NCBI GenBank assembly: GCA_025345505.1
Contig: JANVCC010000120.1
Span: forward strand, 2,478,623-2,542,622
From: Todiramphus chloris collaris
Taxonomy: Eukaryota > Chordata > Aves > Coraciiformes > Alcedinidae
DNA length: 64,000 nt
Direction of reading: 5' to 3'
The position numbers and the translations under genes were made by a program. Numbering within the stretch: position 1 is the first letter of the stretch; the number at the start of each line of letters is the position of its first letter. The notes under the pieces were generated by a model. It was not told where the DNA came from. It did not search any database and saw nothing but the letters and a program-made list of their open reading frames with translations. Below are positions 22,974 through 33,540 of the stretch, piece after piece.

Positions 22974-24227
22974 TGTCTGTCTGTGGTGTCCATGTGCACT
23001 GCATCCAGCCAGGCAGAAAAGGGAGCACAGTGCAGAGCCCTCTCCTGTGGTGGGAAGGAATTCAGGGTACGTCTCTGTGCATCAGCGATATCCCACTCAC
23101 TTGGTGTGGGGAAGGGTTGGGAAGAAACTTTCTGGTGCTCATACACACATAGGTCTGGATCTGCTTGGTGTACCATCTGCATCCCCTTGACTTGTGAGAA
23201 ATCTTGGCGTGTTGCTGGGTCTAGTTCCATCAGACATTTCATGAGGCAGGGGGTGAAGTGCTAGAGGAAGAAGATAGCCACCAACAGAAATAACCGAGCT
23301 GTGCAGGCAAGGAGAATGCGTTTCCTTTCTCTCTGTACTGTCAGAACTGATTGCCTTTACTTGGAGCAAGCCAAGCATACTTCATAACCTGCGCAGAGGA
23401 GTTGGTTAGATTTATTTTCTTAGCTTGCTTGTTCAAGCCTGTTATTAATGCCCTCGTCAGCTCAACTCACTGGAAGAAAACATACATTCTTAAAGAGGTT
23501 TTAGGCTGAAAATAAATGCCTCATTAAGTTAAACATATTAACCTGAAAACAGTATTTATGTCAAATAGACTAATGAATGCCATTATGGGAAACACCCAGT
23601 GGAACCTGCCAGAGCTCAGGTGGTGGTTTGGTACCCACTATAACACCCACAGCCACACTGTGAGGTGAGGAAGAGGAGATCAAGGCTGGGAGGGATGCCT
23701 TCTTCACACGCATTTCTCCGACACGGCCCGGATGGCAGGCAGCTCTGCTGAGAGGGTATGTAGACAACACAGGTACTTTGTGTGCTACAAGAGCTTCCTC
23801 CAGAGACTCCCAGCCACGCAAATGTGCCCAGTCTCTGCTGGGTGGTAGGGGAAAGTCACCTGGTCGTCTGTAAAGGCAGTGTAGCTGCTTTCACCCTTCC
23901 TGAAGCACAGGCTGGGGTGGGCCCTGGTCCCACACCGTGAATTTGCAGCCCTGAAGCATCTCTGGCAGGTGGGCTTTTGGAAACATGGCCTGAGAGGTGC
24001 TGTGGAACCCTCCAGGGTTCCCATAATGATGCCCTGGAAAAGTGGGCACCCCCCGAGCAGTGCCCTGGCCCGGTGCCTGCCTGCATGGCTGGAGGGGAGC
24101 ACATGGCCAGCCCACCCCCCAGGAGACAGATCCCACCGAAGGGAAAGATTGTTAAATTTCCCTGTCGTTCCCCCTTCCTCTTGTCGAGGGGTAATGGAGA
24201 CATCTCCAGATGATCAGTGCGTGCCCT
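22974..24227. other. Unique DNA
   Basis: No gene or known repeat recognised. 23400-23600 is AT-rich and 23900-24130 GC-rich. The 154-codon minus-strand frame over 23856-24320 overlaps the next CR1 and has low-complexity composition; I treat it as chance. Confidence 0.45.
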
Positions 24228-24619
24228 GTCAGGCCAGGCTGAGAGAGTAGGGGCTGTTGAGCAGAGAGGGTTCCAGGGAGACCTTAGCAGCTTTCCAGTA
24301 CTTCCAGTACTACCCGGCAAGATGGGGAGGACTCCAGGACAGGAGGAAGTGGTGTCCAGTTGTTCCAGGGGAAGTCCAGATTAGATACTAGGAAAGATTT
24401 CTTCACTGAAAGGGTTGTCAAGCACTAGAGCAGGCTGTCCAGGAAGGTCCTGGGGTCACCATTCCTGGAGGGACTGAAAATCCCTGGAGGGATTGAAAAG
24501 ATGTGTAGATGTGGCTCTTAGGGATGGGGTTTAGTGGTGCCCTGGCAGTGGTGGGTTAATGGTTGGACTCGATGATCCTGAAGGTCTCTTCGAACCAGAA
24601 CAATTCCATGATTCTGTGA
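24228..24619 (+). mobile_element. CR1 LINE fragment, group F (older)
   Basis: Diverged CR1 piece. AGGCTGAGAGAGTAGGGGCT is the decayed LRELGLF region. Later come TGTAGATGTGGCTCTTAGGG, GTTAATGGTTGGACTCGATGA, and octamers at the end. Its 3' layout matches 51872-52281. Confidence 0.85.
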
Positions 24620-26736
24620 GTAAAAAGGATGTTTCTCACCACCACATACATGTCCTGGCATAAAGTTTCCAAGACTCTCCTCCCCACCAGACACGCATCC
24701 CGACAGCTGAGGGCAAATGCTGTTACCCCTGGGGCCCGGGATCTCTACAGTGATGCAGATAACACACAGGATCCATTTAAGCCACCTTTACGTGCCAGGA
24801 AATGCAGGAAAGAAATCCAGAGCTCAGACAGATGATTTCTGCAGCAGCCGTACTGCCTGGAGTGCAGCAGCATGGGGCAGAGAGTTCTGTCCATAAGGTG
24901 CTGGCTGTGTGGAGCAGAAAGCACAGCACCCTTCCTGCCTGTCACCCTTGTTGTTGGGAGGATTTGCCCGTGCCTCAGTTTCCACCATTGTTAGGTTAAG
25001 GTGCTCAGGGTGGGACTAAAACTGGAAACTGCCCTGTGGAGGGGCTGGGGTCTCGCTGAAGACATCAGAGTTACCAGATGAAAAGGTTTGCTGGTGACTG
25101 GTTGGTTCCCTGCTTCTGTACAGCTAGGGTGATCTCTCTCAATATGGATTTGCTCCTCCATATGGGAGCTAAGCACTTCCCAGGCATAGCTAGTCATGCT
25201 CTTAGAGTCCATGGAGCAAAGACTAATTCCCTTGTATTTTCCAGAGGTCAGGGACATGCACATGTCCTTGGCTGTGCTCCCGAACAACTCGCTGGGTGAT
25301 GTATGGAAGCCTGTTTCAGAGCAGGCAAAGGAGCCGGGCTAGGTGCCCTGGGTTAGTCACACACACGTGAGGAGCTGATGGAACACATGAATATTCCAGG
25401 CCACAGCTCCTCCAGCCCATCTTCCCTCCTGAACACCGAGCACTTTTCTTAACCGAAGCTCCGATTTGAATGCAGCACAGAAAGGTCTCGTGTAATTCAC
25501 CCAAATCAAGATAGAAGTAGCCGGGAGGGGATGAAGAGAACGACAGCAACAATCTCATACTAATGAGCTATTGTCCTTAGAGGTATTTAATTGAAGGCTC
25601 CTGCAAAATAAGCTCGAAACTTAATGCGTTAACAAGCTTCGTATAGCAAAAATGCAAAGCTGTCTGTCAGCCAGGGGACGTGGAACCTTCTTACAGGGGG
25701 ACAGACTCGCCGTGATCCTTCCCCTGCCCGAGTGAGCGACGGTCTGCGCTCTCCCTGCGAGCCAGAGCCTGTCCCCCCAGAAATCAAAAATAATGAATAA
25801 ATAAGCTGACACGATGGTGTCAAGGTCTCTAAAAATAAGCAAGCAGCCACCAGGCACTTTGTGCTCCCTCCGAGTGGTTCAGTCCCTGCCGATTCCTCCG
25901 CAGAGCTCTTCTGGTCCGGGGAAGGAATCATTAACACGCTTCGCTCTTCCGAGTCCCCGTAGAAGCAAATCGACAGAGCCACTTGTCTGAACAAGCTTCT
26001 GCCTGGTGTTTTTCACGAGATTCTGGCTTAATTGGCTGCGGCGGTGCCGGACACGGGGAGCTCGGCCCGGCCTCGCACCCGCTCCCCCTCCTACCCCCTC
26101 GGCCGCCTCCTTCTCCTCGCTCCGGCCTGGCAGGAGCCGTAAGGAAGCCACAGAGCTGTGAAAACCTGGCCCGGCATCAAGGACAAATTGCTGTTGGGTT
26201 TTATGCGACGACTTTCTGACGGCCGGGCTAGAACCAGAGCCTGGCCTCTTCCGCAGTGGTTTTCCCTCGGGACAGGTTTTCCCTCCCCGTAAAGGCCGCG
26301 GGGGTTTGGAGGAGGTGGCAGGGCTCAGGCTGACCCGTCTCCGGGGGCAGGGGCCATGGCACTGGCTCCTGCCAAGGGCGTACGTGCCAGCTTTGAGCAC
26401 AGAGCACCTACACCCCGTGTCTGTCTCCGGGTATCACCGTATGGATGTCACTGGCTGTGCTGATGACCCGAGAGGGGCCACGGGCCATTCTCTGGCCTTG
26501 ACCCCAACTGAAATGTCCAGGAGATTAAACTGTCTTTGTCTCCATGCTGGTGGCTGTGTCTAACCTGCTGTCGGGGAAGGGGGCCTGACAGAGGGTAATC
26601 CTTAACTGGGACAGGTTGCAGGAGACCAAAGCTGCACTGGGACCGTATGGTTGAGTCACACAGTGCAGTTTTGGTGGTCCAGACCAGCACCCTGACACTC
26701 TTTTGACTGACCGGTGCTGAGGTGCCATCTGATGTA
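24620..26736. other. Unique DNA containing a CpG-rich stretch
   Basis: The CpG-rich part at 25670-26350 is listed separately. 25560-25640 just left of it is AT-rich with TTTAATTGAAGG and GCGTTAACAAGC. No exon can be called. Confidence 0.5.
25670..26350. promoter_or_regulatory. CpG-island-like stretch
   Basis: Hand count over about 26030-26340 gives about 25 CpG in ~310 bp at roughly 62% GC, an observed/expected ratio near 0.8. CpGs remain frequent back to about 25670. This is unlike the CpG-poor surroundings. On the minus strand an AGCCAATTA word lies at about 26031-26039. It may be a promoter or regulatory island. The 173-codon minus-strand frame over it (25879-26400) has Arg/Gly/Pro/Ser-rich composition typical of open frames in GC-rich DNA and is not called a gene. 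Confidence 0.5.
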
Positions 26737-27097
26737 TTGTGGCCTCCCAGTATCTGAAGGGGGCTACAGGAAAGCTGGGGAGGGACTTTTTAAGCTGTGG
26801 GGCAGTGATAGGACTGGAGGGAATGGATTAAAACTAGAGAGAGGTCGATTGAGGTTGGACAGTAGGAAGAATTTCTTCCCCATGAGGGTGGTGAGACACT
26901 GGCCCAGGTTGCCCAGAGAGGGGGCAACCTCTCTCCCATTCCCAAGGATGGGAAGCCCCATCCTTGGCAGTGTTCAAGGCCAGGCTGGCTGGGGCTGTGA
27001 GCAACCTGCTCTAGTGGGAGGGGTCCCTGCCCATGGCAGGGGGGTTGGAACTGGGTGAGCTTTAAGGTCCCTTCCAACTCTGACAATGCTATGATGC
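26737..27097 (+). mobile_element. CR1 LINE fragment, group A, with an inverted micro-duplication
   Basis: Starts TTGTGGCCTCCCAGTATCTG and runs through the group-A 3' end. Relative to the other group-A copies there are about 25 extra bases around 26922-26951. They create the inverted repeats AGAGAGG/CCTCTCT and CCAAGGATGGG/CCCATCCTTGG. Confidence 0.92.
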
Positions 27098-28562
27098 CAG
27101 CATTTCACTCCACCTTTCCAGCAGCTAAACCAAGAGAACTTTCACACTCCAGCTCCTTTTGCAGCCATCCATGGGACACCCACATGGGTGACTGGTGCCC
27201 TGTCAACCTCAGTGTCTGGACGACCATTCACACGTTCATCCCGCTCGAGGGATTCCTCTTCCAGAAGGAAGAGGAATTTCCTCTTGCCAGAAGGCCAAGA
27301 GCAGCCTGTGCAGCAACCAGAGATGCTGGCAGGAGGGAAGGGGAAGAGGTTCTTTGCTTTCTCTCCTGCCAGTGTTTCCTTGGTTGGTGTTCACCTGAGC
27401 TGCTGAGCTGATAGAGGGACCTAGTAGAGCTGCCTAAAGTGGCAGACTTTTATTATTTCTTGAGTTACAGAACTCTTCAAAGTTAGGCAAAGTATTGCTT
27501 TCATCCCACCACGGTTTAATTTACCCCTCGCTTTCTATGTGATTAGCCACTAAGTACTTGGTAATATATCTAATTTCCACAGACTCTAGGTAAAAAAAAA
27601 GGGGGGGGGGGAAATTGATCCTTCCATGTAAAATATCCTTTTGAGAAATGAAATAACTATCTCTAAGGCCTAACTGAATTACACCCTTATCAACTGAAGG
27701 GAAATAATCCACTTGAAACATGAAATACAAGCGGAATGAAAAGCCTTTGCAAGTTGCGGTGGAAGAAGAACACAGTGTGAGTCTCAAATAGCTCTGCTTT
27801 ATCCATATGGAAAAATACATTTTTCTTGGAACCATTCCCTCTTTCAATATGTAATGAAGTTGCTCAATTGCTCACCCTTCCACCCACCTTCTAATACAAT
27901 AAAAGGGAAATAATCCCTCTATTTGTAGAGGTCCTGAGAAGAGGGTTCAGACTGTTTGGAGCTCAGCAGGATCACCTTCTATGGATGTTGATGAGTTTTC
28001 TTCTTTGTTTTGTGGAAGAACAGTTGTATTCGCTTTATTGCGCTTTGGGGTTTAAATTAATTCAGATTATTTGGGCTTTCCAGGTGTAGATAGATGGGAA
28101 ACGTAGATACCCTCAGCCTGGATATTCTCAAAATCCTGCCTTTCTCCATGGTTTTGCTTCTCCTTGTAAATAAAGAAAGCCTGGAGGAAGAAATAGGTTT
28201 CTAAATAAACCCCTCAGTCCACGTGGGTTCCCTTCTGCGAGGGTTAATTCAGGTTTCTGATTAAAGACTCCAGTTTCTGTCTCTCCCTCTCTCTTTCCTG
28301 TTAAAGACAATCTTTTCTGCTCTGCAACGGAGCTGTTGAGCCCTGTCGGGTTGAATCAGCGGCACAGCTCCCCTCTCAGCAAAGAGGGAGTGAGTCCAGC
28401 TAAGGACTCGGGGCTGGGCGAAGATCTTCGGGGCAAAGGGAGGGCAAAGCCCTTCTCCGAAACTGAGCACTTAGATCCACCCCTGAGCCCAGTATCCTTC
28501 TGGAGAGCCAGAGGGAGCTCACCTGCTGTCACCTGCCTGCTGCACTACACCCGGCAGCTACA
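27098..28562. other. Unique DNA with an A9/G11 homopolymer pair
   Basis: A homopolymer junction AAAAAAAAAGGGGGGGGGGG lies at about 27592-27611. 27480-27930 is AT-rich. No gene or other repeat recognised. Confidence 0.45.
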
Positions 28563-29034
28563 AGACTGGGCCCCTCAGTTCATGGGGGACAGGGAGCTGC
28601 TGGAAAGAGTCCAGCACAGAGCCACAGAGATGCTGAAGGGAGTGGAACATCTCCCTGCTGAGGAGAGGCTGAGGGGGCTGGGGCTCTTTAGCCTGGAGAA
28701 GAAGAGATTGAGGGGTGAACTCATTCATGTTCATCAGTATGTAGAGAGCGAGTGTCAGGAGGCTGGAGCCAGGCTCTGCTCAGTGACCTCCAGTGATAGG
28801 CCAAGGGGCAATGGGTGCAAGCTGGAACATGGGAGGAACTTTTTCACAGTGAGAGTGCCAGAGCCTGGCCCAGGCTGCCCAGAGAGGCTGTGGAGTCTCC
28901 TTCTCTGGAGACTTTAAAGCCCCCCTGGCTCTGTTCCTGTGTGGGCTGCCCTGGGTGACCCTGCTCTGGCAAGGGGGTTGGACTCAGTGGTCTTTCAACA
29001 TCTCTTCCAACCCTGAACATTCTGTCATTCTGTG
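28563..29034 (+). mobile_element. CR1 LINE fragment, group C
   Basis: Encodes [22 protein letters not shown] and [17 protein letters not shown], then broken frames. Ends with CATTCTGTCATTCTGTG. A frame from 28336 enters it from unique DNA by chance. Confidence 0.93.
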
Positions 29035-29080
29035 AAGACACCCAGAAAGTGGGTGACACCCAGAAACTACAGACACCATG

Positions 29081-29260
29081 CAGGTATCCCACACCCAACA
29101 GGTATCCCACACCCAGCAGGTATCCCACTCCCAGCAGGTATCCCACTCCCAGCATGTTTCCCACACCCAGCAGGTATCCCACACCCTGCAGGTATCCCAC
29201 ACCCAGCAGGTATCCCACTCCCAGCAGGTACCCCACTCCCTGCAGGTATCCCACACTGCA
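29081..29260 (+). repeat. 18-bp minisatellite, 10 units
   Basis: Nine full units and one partial unit of CAGGTATCCCACACCCAG, with variants CACTCCCAG, CACACCCTG and one CATGTTTCC unit. Because 18 is divisible by three, several frames stay open on both strands (29032-29494 and 28844-29346); these are artefacts. The array begins 46 bp after a CR1 3' end. Confidence 0.97.
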
Positions 29261-29936
29261 GCTGGGGAGCCATTCACACCCTGCCCCACCCCAGCTGATC
29301 TTTTAAGACCCCGGCCAAGCCACCTTCTCCCCTGGTCCCCCCACATGCCTCTTTTCTTGCCCCTTGTGATCCTTTTTTACACATTTCTTTATCACTTACT
29401 CCCGGAGAACCGCAAAGGTCTTTGTGGCCCAGAGCAGCAGGTTAAACCATCTCCCTGCCGAGTGTTCAGGAGGCTGGATCCGCAGCCCGGATGATACTGG
29501 TTTTGCTGGCTGGGCAGAAAGCAGGAGGGCTGGATGGCAGCGAGCCCAGCCGAGCGGCACTGCGAACAGGGAATTAACAATAACTCGCGCTGTTTATTGT
29601 GCCTAGAACAAGCCAACCAAATTCACAGATAAACGAAGCTAATTAAACGCGCTGCTATAAAAATTAAAGCTTTCCTTGTGTGCTTAGGGTGGGATTTCTT
29701 GCTTTGGTTTTGTGCCGTGTGTTGGTTTCTTTTGTGAGTGGCTTCATTGTTGCTGGGTTTTTCTTTCTGTAGCGTTGGGGTTTTTTGGTCTTGTTGTTGG
29801 TGGTGGTGTTTGGTTGTTGGTGTTGTAGTTGTTGTTCTTTTCCAGTACTGCAGCAGATTGGCAACCTGCTGCTGTGTTTGAAACCTCTGCTACAGCCAGG
29901 GGCTGTGGCCTCCCACGTCACACACGGTATCGCTCA
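29261..29936. other. Unique DNA, GT-rich part
   Basis: 29560-29680 is AT-rich with GGAATTAACAATAA and GCTAATTAAACG, conserved-element-like in appearance. 29690-29850 is rich in G and T (TTGTTGTT and TTGGTGTTG words). No gene recognised. Confidence 0.45.
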
Positions 29937-29977
29937 TCCCAGGACGAGAATTCACTGCTGGGATTGACTCCGACAGT
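29937..29977 (-). repeat. 41-bp tail shared with 42499-42539
   Basis: Lies directly beyond the terminal octamers of the group-E CR1 at 29978. On the minus strand it matches 42499-42539 at 39 of 41 positions, and similarity stops after CCTGGGA. It contains short self-complementary words (TCCCAG/CTGGGA). Confidence 0.85.
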
Positions 29978-30448
29978 CACAGAAACATAGAATGGCCAGG
30001 GCTGGAAGGGACCTCCCAAGGTCATCCAGTCCAGCCCCCCTGCAGTGAGCAGGGACACCCTCAACTAGACCAGGATGCTCAGAGCCTTGTCCAACCTCAC
30101 CTTTAGTATCTCCACGGACGGGCCCTCAATCACCTCCCTGGGGAGCCTGTTCCATTGTTCTACCACCCTCAGTGTAAAGAACTTCTTGATATCCAATCTA
30201 AATCTACTCTTCTCGCATTTAAACCCATTACCCCTCATCCTTTCACTTCAGGCCCTCGTAACCAGCCCCTCTCCAGCCTTCCTGTAGGTCCCCTTCAGGT
30301 ACTGCAAGGTCGCTAGTAGGTCTCCCTGGAGCCTTCTCTTCTCCAGGCTGAACAACCCCAGCTTCCTCAGCCTGTCCTCATAGGAGAGGGGTTCCAGCCC
30401 TCTGACCATCTTTGTGGCCTCCTCTGGACCCGCTCCATCAGGTTCCTC
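29978..30448 (-). mobile_element. CR1 LINE fragment, group E
   Basis: Minus-strand CR1 with 3' end at 29978. It shows the RT C-terminal block ([17 protein letters not shown]-like, from AGCTTCCTCAGCC on the plus strand) and the diagnostic TGGACAAGGCTCTGAGCATC. Around 30055-30058 it shows the uninterrupted form of the site where copy 41819-42498 holds an LTR. Confidence 0.92.
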
Positions 30449-30677
30449 AGGCAGCGATGGCAGCTGGGTTCATGAAGATTTTAGAGCAATCAGTTAGAGA
30501 ACTGAGGTCCTGCTGAAGTTGATGACAGCACCTCCCACACAGCCAAGGGCACTGTTTGGTGCCTGAGGTGTGCAGAGGGAACAAATCATGAGGTTTGCAG
30601 TTGCCTGCTCCTGAAGTCAACTGTCTCCAAGGGTCTGGACAGTCCCAGCAGGGAACAGAGTGCATGGGCCTTTACTA

Positions 30678-31056
30678 AGCTGGGCTGTTTAGTCTGGAGA
30701 GGAGAAAACTGAGAGGGGATCTTACTAATGTCTATAAATATCTGAGGGGTGAGTGTCAAATGGAAGGGGCCAGGCTCTTTTCTGCAGTGCCCAGCAATAG
30801 GACAAGGAGCACTGGGTATAAACTTGAGCATAGAAGGTTCCACCTCAACATGAGGAGGAACTTCTTCCCTGTGAGAGTGCCAGAGCCTGGCCCAGGCTGC
30901 CCAGAGAGGCTGTGGAGTCTCCTTCTCTGGAGCCTTTCCAGCCCCCCTGGCTCTGTTCCTGTGTGGGCTGCCCTGGGTGACCCTGCTCTGGCAAGGGGGT
31001 TGGACTCCATGATCTCCAGAGCTCCCTTCCAACTCCACCATTCTGTGATTCTGTGA
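30678..31056 (+). mobile_element. CR1 LINE fragment, group C
   Basis: Starts at GCTGGGCTGTTTAGTCTGGA (decayed LGLFSLE). Continues with CAGTGCCCAGCAATAGGACA and CACCTCAACATGAGGAGGAA, then the group-C end with octamers ATTCTGTG ATTCTGTG. Confidence 0.93.
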
Positions 31057-33158
31057 CTCAAGACAGAATGTTTTCTACTGATGCTGCCCAACTGGGGCTA
31101 TAAATGGTATTTATCACTTGGGCTTTGGGGTCCTTTCTACCCCCATAAGCTCTGAGGCACACTCTGAGTGTTGGGTATGCAGTGGTGTGTTCAGTGGTGT
31201 GAACATACAGCGCGTAACTGAGGAGCAGGATGAGATCAGCCTGAGCCAAGCCTGCTCTGAGGTAGCTTTAATGAACTGAAGAGCTCCAGTGCTCTCAAAT
31301 GGCAACTGCTGGTGCACCAGGAGACATCTGCTAATGAAATTTTAACAGCTGCCACTGGAATCTAAATGAGAGACTCCAGGATGCACCAAATGGAACGTGA
31401 AGGCGTCACGCGCTTGGGATGCCGCGGTCAGCCCTAATCCCCCCGGATCTTTGCCGCCCTAACCAAACCCTGGGGTCTCAAGGCACCTCCTTGCAACACG
31501 AGACCCGTTCGAGCCCCTTCCGCAGCAGCAGAGGAGTTTGCAGCCCAGCCCAGCAGCTTAAGCGGGGTTTGGGGGGGGGGGTTTGCAGACCTGAGGGGTC
31601 CGTGGGCGACAGCGGCGCAAAGCCGAGGCCAACCCCCGGGGACCAGTGCGGGGGACATGGGACCAGTTCCCCCAGCGGCGAGGAGGGAGGGGCTGCCTCC
31701 CTTTTACTCAATAAATGCGCGTCGGGCGCAGGGGGAGAGTTAAGAAAGCTGTGAAGCCATTATCTGCGGGTGTTATTAATAGTGCTCCTGACAGACGCCT
31801 TTGGGCAGCAAGGAAACATCGCTAAGGGCGTTCGGCGCTTCAGGAGCTGGACGTATTTAGGCCATTTAAAACAATTTCTCTTGGCACATCTGTTGCAGAT
31901 GGTTCAGCAGAGGAGGCATTAGTCTGGCAGGCTCGAGGAGCGGCTTTTGTTTGTTCCATCTTAATTTTGCGCTACGCGACCTTGAGTGAGTCCTGGTGGT
32001 ACCTTCCTAACTCTGGATCGAGGAGAAGGATGTTTACCAGCATTTATTAACTCTTCAGGATTTAAGTGTCATGGAGATACCGTTAACGAATGTCACTGTG
32101 ATAAATACAACCGTGGCTGGTCTTGCAGTCCTGCCTCGAGAGACTGGAGCTGACAAAGAATTAGACACTGAAGATGTTGCGGCTGACTCGGGGCTCTGTG
32201 TACCGTGCTCTGTGTTGTAACTTGGCTCGTTCCTGAAGGCAAGAATAAAACTCCCAAGCACAAACAAGCGAATGCAGCCACGCTGAGAGCAGAGAACTCC
32301 AGAACTACCTTCAGAAGGCTCATGGGCTTCCAGTAGCCAGCAGTGTCTGCTTCTGCTTTAGGACACTGGTGCAGTGAAAAGCATTAATCTTCACAGCTGC
32401 CTGCTGCTTCTCAGCTCTTAGGTGACAATTCCCATCTCTCTCCTTCAGGGTGAGGGGAAGGAACATGTCCAGGTCCATCCCCTGGCACCATGGCCAGCCC
32501 GCAGTGAGAGGTGAGAGCAGCACACAGACACTGACCTTGCCTGGCTGCTCTGAAGCCATTCGCTGCCGTAGAAGAGAACGGGGTTGTGGACACATCCGAA
32601 GCTGCCAGTGCATCCATCAACACCCCTTGGTGCTCCTGAAAGTCATACACCTTCCCTTTCCAAAGTGGGTAACGAGAGCTTCCCAGAAGGGGAATGCTGG
32701 TCCTCAGCTTGGGACTGCAGGAGTGTTTGAATTCACGGTGTAGGAAGCCGGGCATGGTGGGATTTAATGCTCATCTTCAGACCAGTGTTTCTGGTCTCCT
32801 TCCCCGTGTCGTTTCTCTATGTATGTCGTGTAGCCGACACGAAGCAGTTTTACCTCATTTTCAGTTTTCAGTCCAAAGACCTGGAAGAACCAAGAATGAC
32901 ATCACTTCTGCAAGTAGAAAGTAGCATTCAGTAGTAGAAAGTTGTCCGACTGTTTCTTGGCGATGGTCTGGGATGTAGCCAGTACAGCTGAAGCTGGAGT
33001 TGATTGCTGAGCCATTAGAGATAAAGTGCCCCAAAGGTCTTTGTAGGTAGTGCTGCTTAGATCTGTCCTACCCTGCAAACAACCCTCACCCTTCCCAGTA
33101 ACCAGTGCTTTCTCTCTCAGAGGGTTCCAAAGTTTGGGAAAACGTTGCAAATTGTATT
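31057..33158. other. CR1-free unique DNA with a CpG-rich part
   Basis: The CpG-rich part at 31395-31745 is listed separately. 31745-31990 holds CCATTATCTGCGGG, GTTATTAATAG and ATTTAGGCCATTTAAA and looks like a conserved noncoding element. No exon supported. Confidence 0.45.
31395..31745. promoter_or_regulatory. CpG-island-like stretch
   Basis: Hand count gives about 25 CpG in ~345 bp at roughly 63% GC, an observed/expected ratio near 0.7. Scattered CpGs continue to about 31990. Includes a G11 run at about 31570-31580 and an AATAAA at 31711-31716. Promoter, enhancer or another unmethylated island are all possible; no adjoining exon can be called. Confidence 0.45.
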
Positions 33159-33440
33159 TCATAGAATCCTAGAATGGTGGGGGTTGGAAGGGAGCTCTGG
33201 AGATCATGGAGTCCAACCCCCCTGCCAGAGCAGGGTCACCCAGGGCAGCACACACAGGAACAGATCCAGGGGGGGCTGGAAATTCTCCAGAGAAGGAGAC
33301 TCCACAGCCTCTCTGGGCAGCCTGGGCCAGACGTGTTCCAGGCAAGTTTCTCCTCATGTTGAGGTGGAACCTTCAGTGCTGAAGTTTATACCCATTGTTC
33401 CTCATCCTATTCCAGGGCACCACTGAAGAGACAGACCCCT
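33159..33440 (-). mobile_element. CR1 3' part, group C
   Basis: Minus-strand copy with 3' end at 33159. Plus-strand marks are GGGTTGGAAGGGAGCTCTGG, CAGCCTCTCTGGGCAGCCTG and CAGACGTGTTCCAGGCAAG. The last is the same variant that starts the CR1s in the duplicated units. Confidence 0.92.
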
Positions 33441-33444
33441 CCTA

Positions 33445-33540
33445 CTACTACTAGAAGGGTATTCCTACAAGTAGTACTTGTACTTCTAGATTAGTACTTG
33501 TAGATTAGCACTGTACTTGTACTTAGACTTACAACCCTAG
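33445..33540. repeat. Degenerate TACTTG/TAGATTAG low-complexity patch
   Basis: Repeats of TACTTGTA and TAGATTAG-like words, including the palindrome ACAAGTAGTACTTGT at about 33457-33471. It abuts the 5' end of the CR1 at 33440. Confidence 0.75.

Noticed and set aside
23856-24320. 154-codon minus-strand frame
   Set aside because: Overlaps a CR1 at its right end and matches no family I know; GC-rich local composition.
25879-26400. 173-codon minus-strand frame
   Set aside because: Lies in the CpG-rich stretch. Low stop density in GC-rich DNA explains it, and the residue mix is low-complexity Arg/Gly/Pro/Ser.
28844-29494. Hexapeptide-repeat proteins on both strands
   Set aside because: An 18-bp minisatellite keeps all frames open; no start, splice or family support.
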